A DNA stretch of 64,000 nucleotides from JAXLXE01 sp046328115. GTDB lineage: Bacteria; Chloroflexota; UBA6077; JACCZL01. How positions within the stretch are numbered: position 1 is the stretch's first letter; the number at the start of each line of letters is the position of its first letter. The position numbers and the translations under genes were made by a program. The notes beneath the pieces are model-generated. The model was not told the DNA's origin. It saw only the letters and a program-made list of their open reading frames with translations, and searched no databases. The stretch is from contig JAXLXE010000004.1 in assembly GCA_046328115.1 (NCBI GenBank), positions 744,001 through 808,000 on the forward strand, written 5' to 3'. Positions 7,519-14,966 of this stretch are shown here, piece by piece.

Positions 7519-8952
7519 GTGAAGCCTTTCACCCTTCTGCTCCGCGGTGGGCGCGTGGTGGACCCGCGGAACAAGGTTGATGGGCTCCTGGACGTGGGCA
7601 TCAGCGGCGCCCGGGTCGCCGCGGTGGGACCGGAGCTTGACCCCGCCCACGCGGAGCGAGTGCTGGATCTGACGGGCCAGGTGGTGTTTCCGGGCGTGAT
7701 CGACGCCCACGTCCACCTCTCGCCCTGGAGCAATGGCGCGGCCGGGCACCAGATGCTGGCGCGGGCCGGCACGGTGACAGCCCTGGAGTGCGCCGGACCG
7801 CTGGCGGAGACGATGGAGATCGCCGCCCACCACGGCGCCGGGCTGAACGTGGCCTGCATAGACGCCGCCCGGCCAGGGTACACGCTCCCTTCCGCTGACC
7901 CGCCGCGCTCGGCGATCACCGACTTCGTGGAGCGCGCGCTGGCCGGCGGCGCCATCGGCGTCAAGCTGCTGGGCGGGCACTTCCCGCTCTCGCCCGAGTG
8001 CAACGATGGGCTCATCGATGCCGCCGCGTCGATGGGGGCGTACTGCGCGTTCCACGCCGGCTCGACCCGCGTGGGCACCAGCAGCTACCGCGGCTTCGAG
8101 GATGCGCTGGCCATCATCAACGGTCGGCGGATCCATCTGGCCCACGTCAACGCGTACTCCCGCGGCTGGGTCACGGGCGACCACATGGAGGAGACGCGGC
8201 AGATGCTGCGGGAGCTAGAGGCGGCCGACCACCTGGTCACCGAGTCCCACCTGGCCGTCTGGAACGGCACGCTGGCGCCGCTGGACCCGCTGAAGCAAGA
8301 CGAGATCGAAGACGCGGTGACCCGCCGGTGTCTGGAGGCGGCGGACTACCCGCCGACGGCGGACGGGATCGTCCACGCGATCATGGACGGGGTGTGCCAG
8401 GTGTACGTGGACCGCGGCGACGACGTGGTCCGCATCCACGGGCGGGCGGGCGTGGACGCCTGGCGAGCCGACCCTGGCGGCGTGACGGTGGGCTTTGAGG
8501 CCAACCAGCCGCTGGTCCTGTTCGCCACAGCGACGGCTCGGCGCCGTGACGGCGGGTTCGTGGTGGACGCGCTGGCCTCAGACGGCGGCGGCATCCCGCG
8601 CAACTTCCTGGTGACATCCGGCCTGGCGCTGGTCAGGTTTGGCGCGCTCTCGCTGAGCGACCTGGCCACGAAGATCGCCTGGGCGCCGGCGCTGATGCTG
8701 GGCCTGGAGGACAAGGGCCACCTGGCCGTTGGCGCGGACGCAGACGTGACGGCGATCGACCCAGAGCGGGGACGGGCGACGCTGGGGATCGCCGGCGGCC
8801 GCGTGATCATGGCCAACGGCGCGGTGGTGGGGAGCGGCACCACCTGGATCACCACGCCCGCCGGCGCGGCCGCCGCCAAGGCGGCCGGACTGACGCCGGC
8901 CTTGATCGAGCCGGCAACCTGGCAGCGCTACCGGCGCGTGTCCGCGGCCTGA
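7519..8952 (+). CDS. Amidohydrolase, dihydroorotase/D-hydantoinase/N-acyl-D-amino-acid deacylase type
   Basis: The 477-residue protein has the small beta-sandwich opening (LLLRGGRVVDPRN; LDLTGQVVFPGVIDAHVHL), with metal-binding D62-A-H64-V-H66. The barrel contains GVKLLGGHFPLSPE, which may supply the bridging Lys, then AHVNAYSRGW and SHLAVWNG with candidate metal His residues. The C-terminus closes the sandwich with GHLAVGADADVTAIDPERG. The family hydrolyses C-N bonds in cyclic amides, ureides or N-acyl amino acids; the substrate is unknown. The proposed GTG start is 19 bp after the upstream stop with a weak GGCGGA signal. Last gene of the operon; its end abuts the toxin-island remnants. Confidence 0.82.
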   Translation: MKPFTLLLRGGRVVDPRNKVDGLLDVGISGARVAAVGPELDPAHAERVLDLTGQVVFPGVIDAHVHLSPWSNGAAGHQMLARAGTVTALECAGPLAETMEIAAHHGAGLNVACIDAARPGYTLPSADPPRSAITDFVERALAGGAIGVKLLGGHFPLSPECNDGLIDAAASMGAYCAFHAGSTRVGTSSYRGFEDALAIINGRRIHLAHVNAYSRGWVTGDHMEETRQMLRELEAADHLVTESHLAVWNGTLAPLDPLKQDEIEDAVTRRCLEAADYPPTADGIVHAIMDGVCQVYVDRGDDVVRIHGRAGVDAWRADPGGVTVGFEANQPLVLFATATARRRDGGFVVDALASDGGGIPRNFLVTSGLALVRFGALSLSDLATKIAWAPALMLGLEDKGHLAVGADADVTAIDPERGRATLGIAGGRVIMANGAVVGSGTTWITTPAGAAAAKAAGLTPALIEPATWQRYRRVSAA

Positions 8953-8980
8953 CCCCCGGCGCACCTCAGCCGCCGCGTGG

Positions 8981-9055
8981 ACTTCATTTGACGTGTGGTG
9001 GGGAGCGATCGTGTTGTTCTTGAATGCCGGTGGCGTGACAAAAGTGCCAGAAGTG
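8981..9055. repeat. Imperfect direct repeat, copy A
   Basis: About 75 bp match copy B at 10204..10277 at roughly three quarters of positions by eye. Shared blocks include TTGACGTG, AGCGAT, GGCGTGACAA and AGTGCCAGAA. It starts about 30 bp after the amidohydrolase stop. It probably marks the edge of a duplicated Rhs/Hint segment. Confidence 0.65.
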
Positions 9056-9075
9056 CCAGAAGGTGGGACCAAAGG

Positions 9076-9129
9076 GACGGATGTGACGCATGGGACATAG
9101 GTGACGGATGTGACGCGTGGGACACGGAG
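9076..9129. repeat. 27-bp tandem duplication
   Basis: Two adjoining 27-bp units (9076..9102 and 9103..9129) share GACGGATGTGACGC followed by TGGGACA, with one mismatch in the first 22 positions. The period is nine codons, so it could descend from a coding repeat, but no open gene contains it now. Confidence 0.6.
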
Positions 9130-9761
9130 GACGGAGGCGTGCAGAGCACGCGGCGGTATGGCCGGGGGCCGTCGCGGTTATCTGGTGCGGCACGCGTCGT
9201 CTTAGCGGGTGCACCAGCTTGTGAGCCACTTACCCGCATTCGCTCGGAGGCGATCAGGCTGGCCGTCAGGCTGACGACACTGGATAGCGGCTCGCCGTTC
9301 ACAGGCGTGGGCACGGGCCCAGAGCCGCCGGACCGAGAGGACGCTTTCCTCCGGATCTCGGCGCCTCTGCCGTTGGGTCTGGGATTGCTCCGTGAGCTCG
9401 CTGAATGATGGACTACGACTGTTTGCTTCTGTCCGCTCGTGTAGCGGTGGGTGGGGTGGATTGGAGCGTCTGGTGGTTGCTGTCTGGTTGCTCTCCCAGC
9501 CGAGGGGCCATGGGGGTGGAACGGACAAGTGACCTGAGTACTGGCTGCTTGCGGGCGTTGCCGACGCAGATGGAGTGGCTGCGATTTTCGTTCTGGGAGA
9601 GCTTGCGGGCCATGTCTGGGTCTCGCGAGAGCCGAGTGTTTCCGCGATGGTTGGGGTTCGGTGTGGCCGAGCCGTGCACCGGTGCTGAAAGAGCGGGTGT
9701 GTGTCGGCGAGGTTTTGGGGGCACGTGACCCGCGCGCTGGGCCGTGTCTCCACATGGAGAT

Positions 9762-10106
9762 CTATGCCGCGAGGGGTGGGATTCGTCCAACCAGCGGCTC
9801 GGTGACGGTCAGGTTGCGCATGACCTGAGTGGCCGATCTGGGCTCCACGATGGCGACGCGGCCAGGGCGGCCAGTACTCTGCCGGAGACGGTCGCCGACG
9901 CGGAGATGGCCGGCTGCGAGCCAGTCTCCGTCCTGCGTCGGGACTGGATTGTTGGTGGGTGTCTCGATGGCCTCCCCGTTCGCGCCAGTGGGGATGAGGC
10001 GGACGGGGGCTTCGTCCTGGCGAGTGTGCACGGCGCTGACGGCGACGTACCCTTCGCGGGCGGCGCGCTCGCCGTAGGCGAGTGGTTCCTTGCCGGGGCG
10101 GGTCAT
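9762..10106 (-). pseudogene. Remnant of a Hint (pretoxin-HINT type) domain from an Rhs-like protein
   Basis: The minus-strand frame contains VSAVHTRQDEAPVRL, IETPTNNPV, QDGDWLAAGHLRVGDRLR and SATQVMRNLTVTEP. This matches the C-terminal half of bacterial Hint domains: the TPxHPF block, the 'W-x-x-A-x-x-L-x-x-G-D-x-L' block and the final VxNLTV strand. The His of the TPxHPF block is replaced (NNPV), the conserved histidine strand after NLTVTE is lost, and no N-terminal Cys block is seen. Hint domains precede toxin tips in polymorphic toxins, where they may self-cleave. The mutated key residues and lack of an intact host gene argue for decay. No start codon is implied. Confidence 0.6.
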
Positions 10107-10593
10107 CACGCTGGCCTCCCGCCCGACTTGATGGACCGGGCCACCTGGCGGCCTTCCCGCCGCGCGCCTGCCGCCTGCGCCCCGGCACACCCGGCGGTCG
10201 CGCGCTTCACTTGACGTGGGGCGCAGAGCGATTGTGCGGTTATTAGATGCCCGTGGCGTGACAACAGTGCCAGAACTCGCCGCGACATGCTGTCGTCCGC
10301 CTACTGGGCCGGAGCGATTCGATGGCGCACACGGCGGCGATGTGTCGGCCCCGCAGCCGGCTCCACCCGCCGGTGTTTCGAAACTGCGATGCTACGTCTC
10401 AATGTTATCGGCCCACGGTGCTGACACAACTGTTTTTGGTGACAAAACCCCGCGGCTGCGACTGTGCTTGGCCTTATGGCGATCGATGGAGCAGACGCCC
10501 GGTTGATACTCATCACCTGGAGCTATGCCGCCGGGGTGGGCGCGGGTCACGCCAGACTGTTGACAGCAGCCGTGGTCGGCCGTGGGGTGTGCG
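10107..10593. other. Non-coding interval with direct-repeat copy B
   Basis: Apart from repeat copy B nothing recognisable is present. A patch at about 10517..10550 (CTATGCCGCC then GGGGTGGG) loosely resembles the end of the Hint remnant near 9755..9785, which could be another decayed copy, but the match is short. Confidence 0.45.
10204..10277. repeat. Imperfect direct repeat, copy B
   Basis: Partner of copy A at 8981..9055, in the same orientation and about 1.2 kb apart. The Hint remnant lies between the two copies. The arrangement fits a duplicated toxin-tip segment or the scar of a recombination event. Confidence 0.65.
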
Positions 10594-11076
10594 TTATCCG
10601 GGTCCGCGTTCCTGAGCCTCAGTCTGCTGGCGCGCATGGCCGCGTCCGCGCACCAACTGACGGTACGCGAGGCCGCGCCCGGTGCCGGGCTGAGCTGCGT
10701 CCGTGGGAAACAACGCCATGGCCCGCCGAGCAAGCTCACGGACGATCCGCCAATCCTCGCCCCCCAGTGCGCCGATTGTCCAGACGCTCTTGTCCGAGCG
10801 GTGGCTCATCTCGTCGAGTCTCCGATCGATGGCCGCGGCCACGGTGGCGAACTCTGGCGAGAGCATTCCCTGGTCGACTAGCTGAGGAACGAGTCCGATC
10901 ACGTCATCAAACTGGAGTGCCAGTTCATCCGCCGAATCCTCGTCATCGAGGGCCTGGCTGAAGAATTGCTCGAGAAACGCATGCTGGTCTCCATGGTCGA
11001 GCACGAGGGGGACTAACCCAAGCCGAACAAGCTCCAACTGACCTTTCGCCAACTCACCTGGTTCTTTGGGGTTCAC
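10594..11076 (-). CDS. Hypothetical acidic protein, possible immunity protein
   Basis: Open frame of 160 codons from GTG 11076. Residues 1-120 look protein-like, acidic and helical (FLEQFFSQALDDEDSADEL, LVPQLVDQGMLSPEF, RLDEMSHRSDKSVWTIGAL). The last 40 residues are Arg/Gln-rich and may be read-through beyond a lost stop. The family is not recognised. It is on the same strand as, and downstream of, the type-37-like toxin and its first candidate immunity gene, where Rhs islands commonly carry spare immunity genes; that role is inferred from position and character only. Confidence 0.5.
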   Translation of the reverse strand: MNPKEPGELAKGQLELVRLGLVPLVLDHGDQHAFLEQFFSQALDDEDSADELALQFDDVIGLVPQLVDQGMLSPEFATVAAAIDRRLDEMSHRSDKSVWTIGALGGEDWRIVRELARRAMALFPTDAAQPGTGRGLAYRQLVRGRGHARQQTEAQERGPG

Positions 11077-11373
11077 GTCTGCTCACCGGCGTGAGTGCGA
11101 TTCTGATCGCATTTCGGGTGTCTGTGGAGTCGCTGCTGATGGGCGAGCGTCCCACGGTGCGGCTGCTCAGACTGACCGTGGGTACGCGATTGCCTCGAAA
11201 GTTCGCGCGGCATGTCGGCGATGCCGGTGAGCATCTCGGTCGACTCCGTCTCCGAGCACCTACGGCGTAGAACGGACCAGGTAATTCTCGTCATCGTGGT
11301 ATGCGATATCTCGTTGGCTGAGGCTCGTCGCCGGGTTTCCCAATCTCGGGCGTGCGCACGTTCGCAAAGCGCG

Positions 11374-11868
11374 TCACCTCGGCAGCCAGTACGCCACGCT
11401 CTCCTCGTCGCTGATGCCAACGAAGATCGCCCCGAGCGAGTCCGCCACCCGCTCGGGCAAGTCGGTCGCCACCTGCTGGTGATTCGCGAGGCCCAGCTGC
11501 TCCGGCGTCTGCCTGACAACAAACGACACCGATGGGTACTGGGAGCCCCTGCGCCCAATCTGCCTCGCCACGTCTTCCAGCGGAGTCGCGTTGAGATCCA
11601 GCCACCACAGGACTTCATCTCCGAGGTACGAAACCGGCCCCGGGTCGTTCGCCACGTGGTCGCTGGACGACGACCTCCAGTAGTCCGTGAAGAGTATCGT
11701 CCCCGCACCCTCGTCCCTCAGTACCTGCAGCAGAGATTGCGCGAGATGCTGCCACTCACGCTGTGTCCAGCGGTGTCCGGGCTCAAGGCTCTCAGTGAAC
11801 TCATCGTACGCGGACGGATCCGCGAACCCACTGACGGTGCCAGCAGGGAAGTTTGCCGCGTCCGCCAC
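11374..11868 (-). CDS. Candidate immunity protein for the type-37-like Rhs toxin
   Basis: The 164-codon frame starts at GTG 11868, 99 bp after the toxin stop at 11968. The protein is acidic and contains SAYDEFTESLEPGHRW, LFTDYWRSSSSDHVAND, EVLWWLDLNATPLEDV and GAIFVGISDEESVAYW. The family is not recognised. The same frame stays open upstream to the toxin stop and reads as convincing protein (SSVKLGEVGHRWVESS), but the only start-like codon there is ATA at 11958, preceded by AGGGG. Either the true ATG has mutated, or ATA/GTG is used. Position directly behind the toxin is the classical place for an immunity gene. Confidence 0.6.
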   Translation of the reverse strand: MADAANFPAGTVSGFADPSAYDEFTESLEPGHRWTQREWQHLAQSLLQVLRDEGAGTILFTDYWRSSSSDHVANDPGPVSYLGDEVLWWLDLNATPLEDVARQIGRRGSQYPSVSFVVRQTPEQLGLANHQQVATDLPERVADSLGAIFVGISDEESVAYWLPR

Positions 11869-12052
11869 GCGGCTCGCGAACTGGCCGGCCGCTGGGACAC
11901 TTGACTCGACCCAGCGATGTCCAACCTCCCCGAGCTTGACTGATGACAGTGCGGTTATGGGTGACCCCTAGGGCTTCGGTTCCGCGTGCCCATCTTCGAA
12001 TATTCGCCACTGGCTTCCGTCGGGGGCGACGCAATCATAGTGTGGCTCGATC

Positions 12053-12059
12053 GGGGGGG
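12053..12059 (-). other. C7 homopolymer causing a frameshift in the toxin tip
   Basis: The coding (minus) strand has seven C. With six, the frame would run from LLPDLLHPP straight into IEPHYDCVAPDG and on to the stop at 11968. With seven, translation ends a few codons later. Confidence 0.75.
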
Positions 12060-12347
12060 TGGAGCAGGTCGGGGAGAAGACTCTCGTCCGTCTCGGGGTT
12101 GTGATACGAACCTTGGTTGCTTCCCTGCGGTCCTTTGCCCTTCCAGACCCAGTCAGGCCCGGGTGGAACAGACGGCTCGTCAAAGTTCGGTGGTGATGAC
12201 GGCGCGGGTGGTGTGGGTATGGGCGTAACCGTGACCCCGACGGGTCGCGTTGCACCCGCTGTGATCGGCCCCGTTGTCGGACACGCCGTCGAGCCAATGG
12301 TGGGCGTGGGCGGCGGGCCCGGGGGAAGCAGTGTGGTGGTGGATGGG

Positions 12348-12354
12348 TTTTTTT
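12348..12354 (-). other. A7 homopolymer between Rhs core and toxin linker
   Basis: The coding (minus) strand has seven A where the core frame (RRRRGPKK) and the linker/toxin frame (QKNPSTTT) part. Six A would join the two frames. The exact site of the shift could also be a few codons either side. Confidence 0.6.
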
Positions 12355-12930
12355 GGGCCCCGGCGTCGCCGCTGAGCTGCAGTTTCTTTGTCGACGTACA
12401 CCGCCGCCGAGCGGCCGGTCGGATCCGTGAACTTGAGTGGGTTGTTCTCCACGTACGCATAGCGGTTGAGCGACTGCGGACGGACCAGGCTGCCCACGAA
12501 GCGGTCGCGCTGGAGGAACCGACCCAGGTCCGGGCTGTGCAGCCGCGAGCGCAGGTTGATCAGGTTGCCGGCGTTCCTGACGGAGTCAGACTGCTCGCCG
12601 GTGTAGCCGAACGTGTTTCCCGGCAAGAGTCCGGAACTGGTGGAGGTCAGAATATTCTCGAACTCGTCGTAACGATACGTTTGCAGTACTGTGGCCGATT
12701 GGCCGGCCGCGACATCGCCCTGGGTGATTGCACGGACGCTGCCCTGCTCGTCCGCGTGGCACACGTACGGGCGGTCCGCCGCAGTCTTGTCCACGGCGTA
12801 GGCCAGGCCGTTGGGTCCCCAGACGTAGCGGTTGACCCCGTCGTCCGGCAGCACTGGCAGCCCACCCGAGACGTCGTAGCGGTACGTGGTGGTGCTGCCG
12901 CCCGCGACCGTCGCGCTCGTGCGCTTCCCA

Positions 12931-12950
12931 CCCGCTTTCGCGAGTGCGGG
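12931..12950. repeat. Small palindromic insertion inside the Rhs YD region
   Basis: The sequence CCCGC ... GCGGG (20 bp, imperfect palindrome) sits between FKYDAE in one frame and GKRTSATVAGG in the next. The normal Rhs spacing expects about six bases there, so about 22 bases look inserted. It resembles a short mobile palindrome, though no second copy was recognised in the window. Confidence 0.5.
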
Positions 12951-13149
12951 CTTCCGCGTCGTACTTGAACGTGGTGATCGGCACCGCGGGCACCGAGGTA
13001 GGTCCACCCGCGCGCACCAGCCGGTTGGCCCGGTCGTATTCGTAGGTCACGGCGCCGTCGACCAGGCTTCCGCTCATGTTTGCGGGCGAGAACCTCGGCG
13101 CGGATGGGCTTGAGGACGCGGAAGCTGACTGGAGTGGAGCCGTGCGCCG

Positions 13150-13318
13150 ACCGTGGCAGCCTGGAGTTGTCGGGGGCGTGGGCGGCCTGGTGAGCTCGTC
13201 GATCCCGGCCTCAAGATCGGCGACACGAGCAGTAAGTTACAGAACGAGCGCCTCCAGCCTGGCGGTTCTTTCGCGCTGGGCGAGGACGATCTCAACAAGT
13301 TGCACTGTGGGGAACGCA
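13150..13318 (-). pseudogene. Possible remnant of an IS66-type transposase N-terminus
   Basis: On the minus strand one frame reads VQLVEIVLAQRERTARLEALV, then after a shift LTARVADLEAGIDELTR, and in a third frame APDNSRLPRSAHG. This resembles the leucine-zipper start of IS66 TnpC proteins and its 'NSxNSSxPPS' motif. There are two frame changes, no catalytic domain and no terminal repeats. The resemblance is weak. It would explain why the Rhs gene at 11968..13077 is cut at its 5' side. The remaining bases of 13078..13482 show no recognisable gene. Confidence 0.3.
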
Positions 13319-13482
13319 AGCAGTGCCGCACGATCATCCACGCCGCCACGGTAGCGAATCAGTCCGTCGAGCGATGCACTCCCGTCAAGTTCGCGTCACG
13401 TCTGCGGCGCTGAAGAGACGTGGGCAGCTGGGTACTTGCATTCATGTTGGCGAACTGTGCTGAGTAGATGAAGCCTGGGTTG

Positions 13483-13857
13483 TCACGCGGCCGACAGCTC
13501 GACGCGGCATGAAGCAGCACGTATGGTCAGTACGCCGATGTCGCCGTCCACGTGATACGTGTCTCCATCGAATGCCATGGAATGGATGTGACCAAGATCC
13601 ATTTCCCCGGTTGCGTCGGCGGATGGCTGAAACGCGTCGCAGTTCCACGACAGCGACCGGACATCTCCGAACCGCATGATCCCGCGCCTGTAGCAGTGGA
13701 CCTCTTGAGTGCCCGGAGCTTCGTACGACGGATGCTCGGGCATCAGCACGAAATCTAGCTCAATAGAGAGATTGTTCGGAGCGAGATGTATCGAGAGCAC
13801 CCAACTCTCCTCAAGGAAGATGTGGCGCAGATCCGGAAGACTCACGTAGTCCTTCAC
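13483..13857 (-). CDS. Candidate immunity protein, overlapping the toxin stop by one base
   Basis: The 124-residue frame starts at GTG 13857, whose G is the last base of the upstream toxin's TAG (TAGTG), so translation is probably coupled. Sequence features: DYVSLPDLRHIFLEESW, HLAPNNLSIELDFVLMPEH, EVHCYRRGIMRFGDV, LGHIHSMAFDGDTYHVDGDI. It is a compact, beta-rich, slightly acidic protein with no membrane segment, as expected of cytosolic immunity proteins. The family was not recognised with certainty. Alternative: an unrelated small gene, but the one-base overlap with a toxin makes immunity the best reading. Confidence 0.65.
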   Translation of the reverse strand: MKDYVSLPDLRHIFLEESWVLSIHLAPNNLSIELDFVLMPEHPSYEAPGTQEVHCYRRGIMRFGDVRSLSWNCDAFQPSADATGEMDLGHIHSMAFDGDTYHVDGDIGVLTIRAASCRVELSAA

Positions 13858-14822
13858 TACGGCAGGTCCCGCTCGATCCGGGTGTGATTGCCGGGGCTTC
13901 GCCGCGTGACGGGGTTGCCCGCGATGTCGATTCGTTGCCCCGTTGCGTCTCTGATCTCGATGTGGGGATTCTCGCTTCCGCGCTTGCCGGCACTTCCTTG
14001 CTTGATGGCTAGCCTCAACTGGCCAGTCTGGACATAGTACTGGAGCGGACCCGTCGGCCTTTGCCTGGGTATCCGACCGAGCGACCCGGTGTACTTGACC
14101 CACTCCGATGCGCGTGTGATTGACGCACCAGCGCCCCGGGATCCGGGTTGACCTGATCCAGGCCGCCAGCGAGGGATCGCGCCGGCGGCCGAGCCGTCCA
14201 TGTCGCCTTCGTATTCAATGTCGCCGAAGCGCGGAGACGGGATCGGACCGCTAATACCAGTCTCCGCGTCTTGGTCGAGTGAGTCATCGTACGGCTCCAG
14301 CAGGCCACAGGTTCTCACGCGTTCGTTCTGGCCGGGTGAGGGCAGCAAGACGAGGCTCTTGCCACGATTGGTCACTGGAGCACTGTCGCGCGGTACTCCC
14401 GCCAACCCTGTCGGGTCGCTGCGGGTGAGGGGATTGCTGGAGACGTACGCGAAGAGATTGAGCAAGTTTGGTGCTGCGATCAGACCGGTGCGCCTGTCCC
14501 ATTGCAGGAACCGGCCCAGGTTCGGGTCGTACATGCGGGCGCGGAGGTTGATGAGGCCCAGCGCGGGGTCCGCCTGCTCGCCGGTGTAGCCGAGGCTGTT
14601 GCCAGGGGTGACGCCGGCTTCGGTTTTGCCGGCGATCTGGGGTAGGTCGTATTCGTCGTACTTGTTGGTCTGCACCACTATGGCGGACTGGCCAGACGGC
14701 GGCTCGCCCTGGCTGACCGCGCGGACGCTGACCCGCTCGTCCGCGTTGCAGACAAAGGAAGTGCCGCCGGGGGGTGCTTCCGCGCAGGTCAGGCCGTTTG
14801 GCTGTGGGTCCCGTATCGGTGG
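13857..14822 (-). CDS. 5'-truncated Rhs core with C-terminal nuclease-like toxin tip
   Basis: One continuous minus-strand frame follows a stop at 14825..14823 and has no convincing start codon. It contains FVCNADERVSVRAVSQGE, KYDEYDLPQIAGK, the Rhs core (LGYTGEQADPALGLINLR, MYDPNLGRFLQWD, NPLTRSDPTGLAG), a linker of about 110 residues and a tip with LQYYVQTGQLRLAIKQGS, NPHIEIRDATGQRIDIAGN and PVTRRSPGNHTRI. The 'HIEI-x-D ... GNPVTR-x-SPGNHT' tail is one I recall from Rhs/CdiA toxins, probably of a predicted RNase (BECR-fold) class; the exact family name is not certain. Unlike the neighbouring module it has no frameshift and keeps its immunity partner. It is an orphan tip that may swap onto a full-length Rhs gene elsewhere. 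Confidence 0.7.
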   Translation of the reverse strand, partial: PPIRDPQPNGLTCAEAPPGGTSFVCNADERVSVRAVSQGEPPSGQSAIVVQTNKYDEYDLPQIAGKTEAGVTPGNSLGYTGEQADPALGLINLRARMYDPNLGRFLQWDRRTGLIAAPNLLNLFAYVSSNPLTRSDPTGLAGVPRDSAPVTNRGKSLVLLPSPGQNERVRTCGLLEPYDDSLDQDAETGISGPIPSPRFGDIEYEGDMDGSAAGAIPRWRPGSGQPGSRGAGASITRASEWVKYTGSLGRIPRQRPTGPLQYYVQTGQLRLAIKQGSAGKRGSENPHIEIRDATGQRIDIAGNPVTRRSPGNHTRIERDLP

Positions 14823-14966
14823 CTACGAGTTAGGCCACGTGCCTTGGAACGGGTCACTGACGTATCTGCGATCAGAATTCCACGACAGGCGCGGTCTACT
14901 TCCATGATGCCAACGAGTTGCGCAATGACCGCAGTCGCTCGCGCATGTTCGGGGTCACCCGCGTGC

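Larger units (their letters stand above)
8953..9761. other. Gene-poor stretch with repeat scars
   Basis: No credible gene is seen on either strand in these 809 bases. The stretch holds direct-repeat copy A (8981..9055) and a 27-bp tandem duplication (9076..9129). The rest shows no family motif; open frames here have compositions typical of non-coding GC-rich DNA. It lies downstream, in minus-strand terms, of a Hint-domain remnant and is best read as decayed Rhs-type DNA (inference). Confidence 0.6.
11968..13077 (-). pseudogene. Rhs core C-terminus with a polymorphic-toxin type 37-like tip, frameshifted
   Basis: Reading leftward in successive frames: YD repeats (VTYEYDRANRLV), then VNRYVWGPNGLAYAVD, the Rhs-associated core (FGYTGEQ, NLINLRSRLHSPDLGRF, NRYAYVENNPLKFTDPTG), a Pro/Thr-rich linker, and the toxin tip GPDWVWKGKGPQGSNQGSY, NPETDESLLPDL, then EPHYDCVAPDGSQWRIF and EDGHAEPKP before TAG. 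The tip matches the 'GKGPxGSxxGxW ... PHWDY' pattern I recall for type 37 toxins, a predicted nuclease group. At least three frame changes interrupt it: near a 22-bp palindromic insertion (12931..12950), at an A7 tract (12348..12354) and at a C7 tract (12053..12059). The 5' part of the Rhs gene is missing, so this is an orphan tip module. Confidence 0.75.

Noticed and set aside
4248..8184. Very long minus-strand frames opposite the ThDP operon (e.g. 4248..5351, 5763..8078 and 7489..8184).
   Set aside because: Arg/Pro/Ala-rich sequences without any motif, exactly antisense to genes with clear families. High GC makes such shadows common.
9076..9129. Tandem 27-bp units as a possible CRISPR array.
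   Set aside because: Only two adjoining units with no spacers; no cas genes nearby.
9202..10188. A 328-codon minus-strand frame in the toxin island.
   Set aside because: It is out of frame with the Hint remnant and has Thr/Pro/Arg-rich random character.
11212..11904. A plus-strand frame overlapping the candidate immunity gene.
   Set aside because: No ribosome site and no motif; the minus-strand product is more protein-like and sits behind a toxin.
12117..12968. A plus-strand frame opposite the frameshifted Rhs gene.
   Set aside because: Antisense shadow of the Rhs core; no family similarity.
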